A stretch of 57,605 nucleotides of DNA from Streptomyces albospinus (GTDB lineage: Bacteria; Actinomycetota; Actinomycetes; Streptomycetales; Streptomycetaceae), in contig NZ_BMRP01000019.1 in the NCBI RefSeq assembly GCF_014648695.1, forward strand, positions 16,643-74,247. The letters run 5' to 3'. The translations under genes were made by a program, and so were the position numbers. The notes under the pieces are model-generated. The model searched no databases. It worked only from the letters and a program-made list of their open reading frames with translations, and was not told the DNA's origin. Positions 28,196-37,003 of this stretch are shown here, one piece after another. Each line of letters opens with the position of its first letter. The stretch's first letter is position 1.

Positions 28196-28214
28196 GTTCA
28201 CACCCCGTGTGAAC
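28196..28214 (-). promoter_or_regulatory. Perfect operator palindrome upstream of the XRE-TPR/NUDIX operon
   Basis: GTTCACACCCCGTGTGAAC: 8-bp arms around a CCC centre. It is 53 bp before the regulator's ATG, in a position that could overlap its -35 region. The same motif with one or two mismatches occurs twice at 25774-25827. The rest of the 417-bp gap to pheT holds a weak CATCTG-N6-CAGATG repeat (28403-28420) and the pheT terminator; no gene is seen. Confidence 0.65.
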
Positions 28215-28506
28215 CGGACACCGCAACGGAGAACCGCCGGCACGTGCATCGGTACGGCGGGATTGCCGCCCAGCGCGCCGGGCCGCCCCCTCACCAGGCG
28301 GATCACGGCCCCCCGCGGCGGGGAAGCCGCCCACGAGCGTAGGCCGGAGGGGATACACCGGAGCCCGCCCGCAGGACCTGGAGCGAACGCCGGGGTATTC
28401 GTCATCTGACTGACCAGATGCGCCCGCGCCGAGGACGGGTTCCGGTGTGTCCCCTCCGGCCCCACACCCACCGGTCGAAGGCGCGCGGCGCCGGCCACAA
28501 CGACCA

Positions 28507-28537
28507 GGCCCCCGCCCACGAACCGTGGACGGGGGCC
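28507..28537 (-). terminator. Terminator hairpin after pheT
   Basis: GGCCCCCGCCCACG pairs with CGTGGACGGGGGCC with one mismatch and a 3-nt loop, 24 bp beyond the pheT stop codon. It has the GC-rich, T-poor form usual in Streptomyces and ends the pheST transcript. Confidence 0.75.
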
Positions 28538-28560
28538 GACACAGCCGAAGGCCAAGGGCG

Positions 28561-31086
28561 TCAGCCCCGCAGCACCGCCCCCACCCGCTCGACCGCAGCC
28601 GCAACAGCCGCATCGCGAGCCGCCGAAGCCTCCTCCGCCGTCAGCGTCCGGTCCTCCGCCCGGAATCGCAGCGCATACGCCAGCGACTTCTTCCCGGCGC
28701 CGACCTGCTCACCGGTGAAGACGTCGAACAGCCGCAGCGACTCCAGCAGCTCACCGGCGCCGTCCCGCAGCGCGGTCTCGACCTCCGCCGCCGGCACCGC
28801 GGCCTCGACCACCAGCGCGACATCCTGCGTGGCCACCGGGAACGTGGAGATCCGCGGCGCCTTCAGGACGCCCGAGGCCGCCCGCTCCAGCCGGTCCAGG
28901 TCGATCTCCATCGCGCTGGTCCGCTCCGGCAGGCCCAGCGACTTGATGACCCGCGGGTGCAGCTCACCCGCGTTGCCGACGAGGATCTCCTCGCCGTCGG
29001 CGACCGCGAGGAGCGCCGCACACCGGCCCGGGTGCCACGGGGCGTGCTGGTCCTGGCGGACGATCAGCTCGACACCGGCCTCGCGGGCGACGGCCCGCCC
29101 GGCCTCGATGGCGTCCGCCCAGCCCGTCGGGTACCCGGCGCCCCACCAGCCGGCCTGCTCCCGCGCCCCGGCGAGCACCACGGCGGCCCGCCGCGGCTGC
29201 TGCGGCAGCGACGCGTCCAGCGAGGCGATCTCGTCGTCGGTCGGCCGCCGGTCGACGACCAGCCGACGAGCCGGCTTCTCCTCGCCGGTCGCCCGGAACA
29301 CCGGCCCGGTCTCGAAGAGCGCCAGATCGTGCGTACCGCGGCCGTAGTTGCGCCGCAGCGCGCCCAGCAGCCCCGGGATCAGGGTCGTACGGAGGTCGGG
29401 CTCCTCGTCGGACAGCGGGTTCACCAGCGTCACCGCGTCCCGCCGCGGGTCGTCCGCCTCGATGCCCAGCTGGTCGAGGACCGCGGAGCCGATGAACGGG
29501 TAGTTCAGCGTCTCCACGTACCCGGCGCCGGCCAGCGCCCGCCCGACCCGCCGGTGCAGCCGCTGACGCTCCGTCAGCCCACGGCCGGCCGGCGGCAGCG
29601 GCAGCGTGGAGGGCAGGTTCTCGTAGCCCTCCAGCCGGATGACCTCTTCCGCCAGGTCGTTCGGATCGCTCAGGTCCGGCCGCCAGGACGGCACGCTCAC
29701 GACCAGCTCGTCCTGCCCGTAGACATCGCAGCCGACCTGCTGGAGGCGGCGTACGACGGTCTCTCGGCCATAGACGACACCGGCGACCTTGTCAGGGTGG
29801 TCGGCCGGGATCGTGATCGTCCGCGGCCCGCGGGGCGAGACGATCTCCGTCACGCCCTCCTCGGCGGTACCGCCGGCGAGCAGCACCAGCAGGTCCACGG
29901 TCCGCTGCGCCGCCGCGGACGCCGCCTCCGGGTCCACCCCGCGCTCGAAGCGCTTGGCCGCCTCGGAGGACAGCTTGTGCCGCCGCGCCGCCCGGGCGAT
30001 GGTGATCGCGTCGAAGTGCGCGGCCTCGATCACGACATCGGTGGTCCCGCGCAGCCGCCCGCTCTCCGGATCGGCGACCGGCGCCGCGATCTCGGTGTTG
30101 GCGCCGCCCATGACGCCCGCCAGGCCGATCGGCCCGCGGTTGTCGGTGATGACCAGGTCCTCGGCGCCCAGCACCCGCTTGGTGCCGTCCAGCGTGGTCA
30201 GCTGCTCGCCGGGGGTGGCGCGGCGGACACCGATCGGGCCGTCCACGGTCTGCCGGTCGTAGGCGTGCAGCGGCTGGCCCAGCTCCAGCATCACGTAGTT
30301 GGTGACGTCGACGGCCAGCGAGAGCGGGCGCATCCCGGCCTTCTGGAGCCGCCGCTGCATCCAGATCGGGGTGCGCGCCTCGGGCTCCAGACCGGTCACC
30401 GTACGGGCGGTGAAGCGGCTGCAACCGATCGGGTCGGCGACCTTGACCGGGTAGCCGCCCGCGTTCGGCGGCGGCACGTCCAGCAGCGCCGGGTCGCGCA
30501 GCGGCAGCCCGAAGGCGGTGGCCGTCTCCCGGGCCACACCGCGCATCGACAGGCAGTAGCCGCGGTCCGGCGTGACGGCGATGTCCAGCACCTCGTCGAC
30601 GAGCTCCAGCAGCTCGATCGCGTCGGTGCCCACCTCGGTCACCGGCGGCAGCACGATGATGCCGCCGCTGCCGTCGTCGCCCATGCCCAGCTCGTCGCCG
30701 GAGCAGATCATGCCGTGCGACGTCCGGCCGTACGTCTTGCGCGCCGCGATCTTGAAGTCGCCGGGCAGCACGGCGCCCGGGAGGACGACCACGACCTTGT
30801 CGCCGACGGAGAAGTTCCGCGCACCGCAGACGATCTCCTGCGGCTCACCGGTGCGGTTGGCCCGGCCGACGTCCACCGTGCAGAAGCGGATCGGCTTCTT
30901 GAAGCCCTCCAGCTCCTCGATGGTCAGCACCTGGCCTACCACGAGCGGGCCCTTGAGGCCGTCGCCCAGCCGCTCGACGGTCTCGACCTCCAGGCCGACC
31001 GCGATGAGCTTCTCCTGTACGTCGCGCCCGGTCGTCGTCGCCGGCAGGTCGACGTACTCCCGCAGCCAAGAAAGCGGGACCCGCAT
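28561..31086 (-). CDS. pheT: Phenylalanyl-tRNA synthetase beta subunit
   Basis: 841 residues; forms the (alpha-beta)2 synthetase with PheS to charge tRNA-Phe. Starts MRVPLSWLREYVDLPATT at ATG 31086. Visible domains: the N-terminal tRNA-binding (EMAP-like) OB fold with GLEVETVERLGDGL, the B3/B4 editing region, B5, and the C-terminal anticodon-binding FDX-ACB domain (ISTFPVATQDVALVVEAAVP). Its ATG overlaps the pheS stop codon by one base (TGATG), giving tight translational coupling. The frame is open upstream but that part is pheS sequence out of frame. Confidence 0.98.
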   Translation of the reverse strand: MRVPLSWLREYVDLPATTTGRDVQEKLIAVGLEVETVERLGDGLKGPLVVGQVLTIEELEGFKKPIRFCTVDVGRANRTGEPQEIVCGARNFSVGDKVVVVLPGAVLPGDFKIAARKTYGRTSHGMICSGDELGMGDDGSGGIIVLPPVTEVGTDAIELLELVDEVLDIAVTPDRGYCLSMRGVARETATAFGLPLRDPALLDVPPPNAGGYPVKVADPIGCSRFTARTVTGLEPEARTPIWMQRRLQKAGMRPLSLAVDVTNYVMLELGQPLHAYDRQTVDGPIGVRRATPGEQLTTLDGTKRVLGAEDLVITDNRGPIGLAGVMGGANTEIAAPVADPESGRLRGTTDVVIEAAHFDAITIARAARRHKLSSEAAKRFERGVDPEAASAAAQRTVDLLVLLAGGTAEEGVTEIVSPRGPRTITIPADHPDKVAGVVYGRETVVRRLQQVGCDVYGQDELVVSVPSWRPDLSDPNDLAEEVIRLEGYENLPSTLPLPPAGRGLTERQRLHRRVGRALAGAGYVETLNYPFIGSAVLDQLGIEADDPRRDAVTLVNPLSDEEPDLRTTLIPGLLGALRRNYGRGTHDLALFETGPVFRATGEEKPARRLVVDRRPTDDEIASLDASLPQQPRRAAVVLAGAREQAGWWGAGYPTGWADAIEAGRAVAREAGVELIVRQDQHAPWHPGRCAALLAVADGEEILVGNAGELHPRVIKSLGLPERTSAMEIDLDRLERAASGVLKAPRISTFPVATQDVALVVEAAVPAAEVETALRDGAGELLESLRLFDVFTGEQVGAGKKSLAYALRFRAEDRTLTAEEASAARDAAVAAAVERVGAVLRG

Positions 31087-32210
31087 CAGATCTCCATCCC
31101 GAACGGCCGGGTGAACCGGACGTCGCCCTCGAACATGTCGCGCATGTCTTCCACGTTGTGCCGGAACATCAGCATCCGGTCGATTCCGAACCCGAAGGCG
31201 AAGCCGCTGTACTTCTCGGGGTCGACACCGCAGGCGACGAGCACCTTGGGGTTGACCATGCCGCAGCCGCCCAGCTCGATCCAGCCTTCGCTGGAGCAGG
31301 TACGGCACGGCCGGTCGGGGTTGCCCACGGACTCGCCACGGCACACGTAGCAGACCATGTCCATCTCGGCGGACGGCTCGGTGAACGGGAAGTAGTTGGG
31401 CCGCAGCCGGGTCTTCATGTCCGGGCCGAACAGCGCCTGGACCATGTGGTCCAGGGTGCCCTTGAGGTCCGCCATGGTCAGGCCCTCGTCGACGGCGAGC
31501 AGCTCGATCTGGTGGAAGACCGGGGAGTGCGTGGCGTCCAGCTCGTCGGTGCGGTAGACCCGCCCGGGGCAGACGACGTACACCGGCGGCTCGCGGTCGA
31601 CGAGCGTACGGGCCTGCACCGGCGAGGTGTGGGTCCGCAGCACGACGCCCGACTCATCGCCCTGGGTGCCGTTGCCCTGCACGAAGAAGGTGTCCTGCAT
31701 CTGGCGCGCCGGGTGGTCCGGCACGAAGTTCAGCGCGTCGAAGTTGAACCACTCGGCCTCGACCTCGGGGCCCTCGGCGACCTCGTAGCCCATCGCCACG
31801 AAGACGTCCGCGACCCGCTCCATGAAGGCGGTCAGCGGGTGCCGGGCGCCGGACGCGATCCGCTCGTAGGGCAGCGTGACGTCCACCGCCTCCTCGACGA
31901 GCACCCGCGCGTCGCGCTCCGCCTCCAGCTCTTCCTGGCGGGCCTTGAGCGCCTGGTTGACCCGGCCGCGGGCCTGGCCGACGCGCTTGCCCGCGTCCGC
32001 CTTGGCGTGCGGGGGCAGGGCGCCGATCTCGCGGTTGGCGAGGGCGAGCGGCGAGCGGTCGCCGGTGTGCGCGACCTTCACCTCGCGCAGCGCCTCCAGA
32101 TCGGCGGCGGCGGCGATGGCGGCCAGCGCCTCGTCCACCCGTCGGGCGATCTCTTCCGGTTTCAGGGCTTCGACCTCGACAGGGTCGTACGACTTATTGG
32201 GTGCGGACAT
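31086..32210 (-). CDS. pheS: Phenylalanyl-tRNA synthetase alpha subunit
   Basis: 374 residues; catalytic class II subunit. N-terminal coiled coil (~residues 15-100) precedes the catalytic core. Motif 2 is in VYRTDELDATHSPVFHQIE and motif 3 in FGFGIDRMLMFRH; a CxxC-type insertion (CYVCRGESVG, CRTCSSEGWIE) is seen, as in many actinobacterial PheS. Translationally coupled to pheT. The 201 bp upstream to the histidine-kinase gene presumably hold its promoter; I see no T-box there. Confidence 0.98.
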   Translation of the reverse strand: MSAPNKSYDPVEVEALKPEEIARRVDEALAAIAAAADLEALREVKVAHTGDRSPLALANREIGALPPHAKADAGKRVGQARGRVNQALKARQEELEAERDARVLVEEAVDVTLPYERIASGARHPLTAFMERVADVFVAMGYEVAEGPEVEAEWFNFDALNFVPDHPARQMQDTFFVQGNGTQGDESGVVLRTHTSPVQARTLVDREPPVYVVCPGRVYRTDELDATHSPVFHQIELLAVDEGLTMADLKGTLDHMVQALFGPDMKTRLRPNYFPFTEPSAEMDMVCYVCRGESVGNPDRPCRTCSSEGWIELGGCGMVNPKVLVACGVDPEKYSGFAFGFGIDRMLMFRHNVEDMRDMFEGDVRFTRPFGMEI

Positions 32211-32411
32211 CTCTTCCCGTGCTTCCGGTGGACTGGCTTGGCGTGGCTGCCCGCGAGTGCCCGCGATGCCTGTGCGCCAAAGGTGCCAAAGGTCAAGTCT
32301 AAGGGGCGGGCCGCCTGCGGCCTGTCCGCCCCTGGGTGCGGGGCGCCCGCCGCTTCCCCTCAGGCCCGCCCGTCGCCCACCGCCACCCGTGGATGACGCT
32401 TCGCGACAGCA

Positions 32412-33572
32412 CTATTTCAGAAAGGCCGGGGCCGCGACGGGCAGGCTAAATCGGAACTGCGCGCCGCCGGTCGGCGCCCGGCCGACCGTGATCGTCCCGC
32501 CGTGCGCTTCGACGATGCCCTTGACGATGTAGAGGCCCAGGCCGGTGCCGCCGCGCTTGCTGCCCCGCCAGAAGCGGGTGAAGACGCGGCTCATCGACTC
32601 CTCCGGGATGCCGGGGCCCTCGTCGCTCACGGTGACGCTCGTTCCCTCCATTTTGGACGCCTCGCTGGTCTCGTCCGATGCCGGTCCGACCTCGATGGTG
32701 ACGGTTCCCTCGCCGTGCCGCACCGCATTTTCCAGCAGGTTGCCCAGCACCTGGTCCACCTTGTCCGGGTCTGCCCACAGATCGGGCAGCGGCTCCATCA
32801 TCCGGATCAGGAAGCGGTCCGGCGCCTGGCCCGCGGTGGTCTGCGCCTGCACGTGCCGGCGGACCGCGGCGATCATGTCGACCCGCTGCCGGCGGACCTC
32901 CAGGCGCCCGGAGTCGATCCGGGAGATGTCCAGCAGCTCGGCGATCAGCCGGGTGACGCGGTTGGCATCGGCGTCCACCGTCTCCAGCATCAGCCGCTTC
33001 TGGTCGTCGGTGAAGCGTTCCCACTTCTGGAGGAGGGTGGCGGTGAACCCCTTGACGGAGGTCAGCGGCGAGCGCAGCTCATGGGCGACGGTGGCGATCA
33101 GCTCGGCATGGCTCAGCTCCGTACGGCGCCGCGCCTCGGTGCCGCGCAGCGCGATCACCAGCCGCCGTACGGGGCCGGTGGGCGCGCTGCGGACGTAGCG
33201 GGCGGAGACCAGCACCTCGCGGCCCCCGAGCAGCAGATTGCGCTCGGGCTGGCCGCGGCGGATGGCGAGCCCGCCGTACGGATCGGTGAGCTGCCACCAG
33301 CGGCGGCCCTCGATGTCCTGGAGCGGCAGGGCACGGTCGACAGGGTGGCCGAGGGCGTCCGGGGGGTCGATACCGGTGATCCGCGCGGCGGCGGCGTTGA
33401 AGCAGATCACCCGGCCCCGCTCGTCGGCGACGACCAGGCCGTCCGGAAGGTCGTCGGGGTCGAGCCCGAGGCCGCTGCCGAACGGCTGCCCGGCGGTGGC
33501 CGGTTCGTCCCCGGGTTCGTCGGACGGGCACCCGTCAGCGGCGGCTGTGGTGGCCGAAGTCCGCACCGTCAT
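32412..33572 (-). CDS. PAS-domain sensor histidine kinase
   Basis: 386 residues without membrane segments, so cytosolic. A PAS domain (about 45-150, PDGLVVADERGRVICFNAAA) precedes HisKA with the phospho-accepting histidine in VAHELRSPLTSVKGF near residue 165. The HATPase domain has N box NLLENAVRHG, G1 DEGPGIPEE and G2 GGTGLGLYIVKG. No response regulator is adjacent, so it is an orphan kinase. ATG 33572 is preceded by GGAAGGGGG; the open frame further upstream lacks domain content. In the same direction as pheS and the SpoU methyltransferase gene, 83 bp downstream of the latter. Confidence 0.93.
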   Translation of the reverse strand: MTVRTSATTAAADGCPSDEPGDEPATAGQPFGSGLGLDPDDLPDGLVVADERGRVICFNAAAARITGIDPPDALGHPVDRALPLQDIEGRRWWQLTDPYGGLAIRRGQPERNLLLGGREVLVSARYVRSAPTGPVRRLVIALRGTEARRRTELSHAELIATVAHELRSPLTSVKGFTATLLQKWERFTDDQKRLMLETVDADANRVTRLIAELLDISRIDSGRLEVRRQRVDMIAAVRRHVQAQTTAGQAPDRFLIRMMEPLPDLWADPDKVDQVLGNLLENAVRHGEGTVTIEVGPASDETSEASKMEGTSVTVSDEGPGIPEESMSRVFTRFWRGSKRGGTGLGLYIVKGIVEAHGGTITVGRAPTGGAQFRFSLPVAAPAFLK

Positions 33573-33655
33573 CCCCGATTTACCCCCTTCCGGGCCGGAG
33601 CTGGCAAGACTACTAGCTCGGCTCGGATGTACCGGCGAGATCGCGGGTACGCCCC

Positions 33656-34510
<855 letters not shown>

Positions 34511-34570
34511 GGGCGGCGGCTCGCTTCTTTCGTTCGGTGCGTGGGCCCCGCTCCGGGGCGGCGGGGCCGG

Positions 34571-34609
34571 AAAAGCGGCGGACCCGCAGGCCGGGGCCTG
34601 CGGGTCCGC
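34571..34609 (-). terminator. Terminator after rplT
   Basis: Minus-strand reading gives a perfect 15-bp stem (GCGGACCCGCAGGCC / GGCCTGCGGGTCCGC) followed shortly by CGCTTTT. Lying 77 bp beyond the rplT stop, it is the probable end of the infC-rpmI-rplT transcript. Confidence 0.85.
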
Positions 34610-34685
34610 TCTCACAACGTCGTCACACGCCGCGGATCGCGACAGCACATCGCCGTCAACGCCGTGAACGCTGTCAGGCTGAAAT

Positions 34686-35069
34686 TCAGGCAGCCTTCGG
34701 GGCGTTGACGTCGCTCGGCAGCGCCTTCTGGGCGACCTCGACGAGCGCGGCGAACGCACCCTCGTCGTTGACGGCCAGGTCCGCGAGGATCTTGCGGTCC
34801 ACCTCGATGTTGGCGGCCTTCAGACCCTGGATGAAGCGGTTGTAGGTCATGCCGTTGGCGCGGGCAGCGGCGTTGATGCGCTGGATCCACAGCTGACGGA
34901 AGTCGCCCTTGCGCTTCTTGCGGTCGTTGTAGTTGTAGACGAAGGAGTGGGTGACCTGCTCCTTGGCCTTGCGGTAGAGGCGGGAGCGCTGGCCGCGGTA
35001 GCCGCTGGCCTGCTCGAGGATCGCCCGACGCTTCTTGTGGGCGTTGACTGCCCGCTTGACGCGTGCCAC
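34686..35069 (-). CDS. rplT: Ribosomal protein bL20
   Basis: 127 residues, ARVKRAVNAHKKRRAILEQA at the N-terminus and the conserved YNRFIQGLKAANIEVDRKIL near residue 80. Early-assembly 23S-binding protein of the large subunit. Third gene of infC-rpmI-rplT; in several bacteria bL20 represses this operon through leader RNA. Spacing to rpmI is 107 bp. Confidence 0.98.
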   Translation of the reverse strand: MARVKRAVNAHKKRRAILEQASGYRGQRSRLYRKAKEQVTHSFVYNYNDRKKRKGDFRQLWIQRINAAARANGMTYNRFIQGLKAANIEVDRKILADLAVNDEGAFAALVEVAQKALPSDVNAPKAA

Positions 35070-35176
35070 TTGTTAACTCCTTGTAGCGGGGCCGTGGTTG
35101 TTCGTCACACAGCCCGAATCGACGTTAGGTCCCGGTTCGGTCGGCGCACCCCGCCCGCGCGGCGGGGTGCCCCGGC

Positions 35177-35371
35177 TCACTTGCCGAGAAGCTTCTTGAT
35201 CTTCGCGGCGTCGCCCGGGGCCATCTCGGCGTTGCCGGTGAGGCGACGCGTCACGCGGGACGACTTGTGCTCGAGCAGGTGGCGCTTGCCTGCGCGCTCG
35301 CGCAGCACCTTGCCGGAGCCAGTGACCTTGAAGCGCTTGCTGGCACCGCTGTGCGTCTTGTTCTTCGGCAT
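35177..35371 (-). CDS. rpmI: Ribosomal protein bL35
   Basis: 64 residues from ATG 35371 (MPKNKTHSGASKRFKVTGSG). Basic large-subunit protein of standard length, with the usual C-terminal KKLLGK. An open frame continues upstream but the family start is unambiguous. Second gene of the infC operon. Confidence 0.98.
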   Translation of the reverse strand: MPKNKTHSGASKRFKVTGSGKVLRERAGKRHLLEHKSSRVTRRLTGNAEMAPGDAAKIKKLLGK

Positions 35372-35494
35372 GCGCCGTACTCTCCTCGTCAGTGGCGCTC
35401 CCACCGGCACGGGCCGGTACGCGGGAGCGTCAGATGTATCGGTTGTGTCCGGGGCGGGTGCCCCGGCCTGAATCCGGGGCCGCTCGCCCAGAGA

Positions 35495-36109
35495 TCACGC
35501 CTCGGCGTGCTCCTCGGCGGGCTCCGCAGGAGCCGCACCCTGGCGCTCCGCCTTGCGGGCGGCCTGCGCCTCGCGGGCCTCGGCCATCGCCTCGGTCTTC
35601 TTCTTGTGCGGACCGAGGACCATGATCATGTTCCGGCCGTCCTGCTTCGGGTTCGACTCGATGAAGCCGAGCTCCTGGACGTCCTCCGCGAGCCGCTGCA
35701 ACAGTCGGAAACCGAGCTCCGGCCGGGACTGCTCGCGACCACGGAACATGATCGTGATCTTGACCTTGTCACCCTGCTTGAGGAACCGGACGACGTGACC
35801 CTTCTTGGTGTCGTAGTCGTGCGGGTCGATCTTCGGCCGGAGCTTCATCTCCTTGATGACCGTGTGCGCCTGGTTCTTGCGCGCCTCACGGGCCTTCATG
35901 GCCGACTCGTACTTGAACTTTCCGTAGTCCATGAGCTTGCAGACCGGCGGACGGGCGTTCGCCGCCACCTCGACGAGGTCGAGGTCGTACTCCTGCGCAA
36001 GCTCCAGGGCCTTGGCAAGCGGCACAATGCCGACCTGCTCGCCACTGGGACCGACGAGTCGCACCTCGGGGACGCGAATCCGGTCGTTGATGCGGGGCTC
36101 GGCGCTGAT
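35495..36109 (-). CDS. infC: Translation initiation factor IF-3 (probable AUC start)
   Basis: Binds the 30S subunit, blocks premature 50S joining and checks the start codon and initiator tRNA. The product is ~204 residues: N-domain ISAEPRINDRIRVPEVRLVG, linker helix through KFKYESAMKAREARKNQA, C-domain with GRNMIMVLGPHKKKTE, then an Ala/Glu-rich tail. No ATG, GTG or TTG lies in frame between position 36109 and a TTG about 65 bases further upstream. GAGGAGG sits four bases before an ATC codon (36109-36107), so the gene most likely starts at AUC, the family's rare-codon autoregulation device. The upstream GCG-TGG-TGC codons rule out the 'MWCY' start I remember from other Streptomyces annotations. 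Confidence 0.95.
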   Translation of the reverse strand: MSAEPRINDRIRVPEVRLVGPSGEQVGIVPLAKALELAQEYDLDLVEVAANARPPVCKLMDYGKFKYESAMKAREARKNQAHTVIKEMKLRPKIDPHDYDTKKGHVVRFLKQGDKVKITIMFRGREQSRPELGFRLLQRLAEDVQELGFIESNPKQDGRNMIMVLGPHKKKTEAMAEAREAQAARKAERQGAAPAEPAEEHAEA

Positions 36110-36193
36110 GGATCCTCCTCGGTAGCACCACGCGACGGCCTGGCGGACTGCCGCGTAACGTCTGTTCGGTGTGACCAACCGCGCCGGTACATG

Positions 36194-36223
36194 AAAAATG
36201 CCCCGACGGGACACAGGCGGGGC
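36194..36223 (-). promoter_or_regulatory. Attenuator-like hairpin in the infC leader
   Basis: Minus-strand reading: GCCCCG, 12-nt loop, CGGGGC, then ATTTTTC. This is an intrinsic-terminator shape placed ~85 bases before the infC start codon and downstream of the probable promoter. It would allow premature termination, for example controlled by IF3 or bL20. Confidence 0.5.
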
Positions 36224-36369
36224 TCCACATAGATCAGGAGCACCGCCGCGAAATCTCCGCGGGGCGCAGCCGGACCGAAGACCCGCCAACCGTGAGGTCG
36301 GTTCGGGTGGGAGATCGGAGCCTCCACTTGTGGGCCGGTCACATAGGTGTCCGGCCGGTCGCAGCTACC

Positions 36370-36385
36370 AGAATACACGAGTCAA
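36370..36385 (-). promoter_or_regulatory. Promoter-like AT-rich elements upstream of infC
   Basis: Minus-strand TTGACT (36385-36380) and TATTCT (36375-36370) are the best promoter-like hexamers in the 426-bp region between infC and the divergent DUF1844 gene. They are only four bases apart, so they cannot be the -35 and -10 of one promoter; one of them probably belongs to the infC promoter. If so, an infC leader of 200-260 nt follows. Apart from the attenuator hairpin I see no other feature in this region. Confidence 0.35.
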
Positions 36386-36535
36386 GGGGTGACCCCCACT
36401 CTCGTGCTGACGCACTCCGCGCCCGCCGCGCCCGGGAGGAGCGCCGCCGCGGCCGGAGGCGCTCCCGGGCGCGGGGGACGGAAGCCGGGGCCATAGGCTG
36501 GAGGGGATCCCCTCAGCAGGAAGTGAAGCGCCGAC

Positions 36536-36919
36536 ATGAGCGAGCAGACCCCCCAGCAGCGGCACACCGCAGCCGACACCGCCCAGCCCGACTTCGACAC
36601 CATGACCCGCGACATCGCGGAGGTGCCGGCGGTCGAGGTGATCACGACGGTCGCGGTGCACCTGATGAGCTCGGCGGCGGTCAACCTCGGGCTCGCCGAG
36701 GACGGCGCGGCGCACAAGGACCTGGACGAGGCCCGCAAGCTCATCCACGCGCTGGCCGGGCTGGTCACCGCCAGCGCCACCGAGATCGGCTCGTACCACG
36801 CGGCGCCGCTGCGGGACGGGCTGAAGTCGCTCCAGCTGGCGTTCCGCGAGGCGTCGGTGGTGCCGGACGAGCCCGGTCAGGGTCCCGGCGAGAAGTTCAC
36901 CGGTCCGGTTTACGGCTGA
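36536..36919 (+). CDS. DUF1844 domain protein
   Basis: 127 residues from ATG 36536, behind AGGAAG. The helical core FDTMTRDIAEVPAVEVITTV, then HLMSSAAVNLGL and ARKLIHALAGLV, is the DUF1844 family (PF08899), habitually located beside infC in actinobacteria. Function unknown. Ends 24 bp before a perfect 17-bp hairpin shared with the convergent aquaporin gene. Confidence 0.92.
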   Translation: MSEQTPQQRHTAADTAQPDFDTMTRDIAEVPAVEVITTVAVHLMSSAAVNLGLAEDGAAHKDLDEARKLIHALAGLVTASATEIGSYHAAPLRDGLKSLQLAFREASVVPDEPGQGPGEKFTGPVYG

Positions 36920-36943
36920 GCCGGGCGGGCGCACCCGCACACC

Positions 36944-36982
36944 GACGACGAGCCCCGGCCGCACCGGCCGGGGCTCGTCGTC
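36944..36982. terminator. Bidirectional terminator between DUF1844 and aquaporin genes
   Basis: A perfect 17-bp inverted repeat (GACGACGAGCCCCGGCC / GGCCGGGGCTCGTCGTC) with 5-nt loop lies between the two convergent stop codons. Being symmetrical, it can terminate both transcripts. Confidence 0.92.
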
Positions 36983-37003
36983 GTACGGGGCCGTGCCCGC
37001 GCC

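Noticed and set aside
28403..28420. CATCTG-N6-CAGATG inverted repeat between pheT and the XRE-TPR regulator
   Set aside because: Short arms, no second copy and no position relative to a promoter; could be chance.
32211..32411. T-box or other tRNA-sensing leader before pheS
   Set aside because: No T-box sequence and no terminator/antiterminator pair could be recognised in the 201-bp region.
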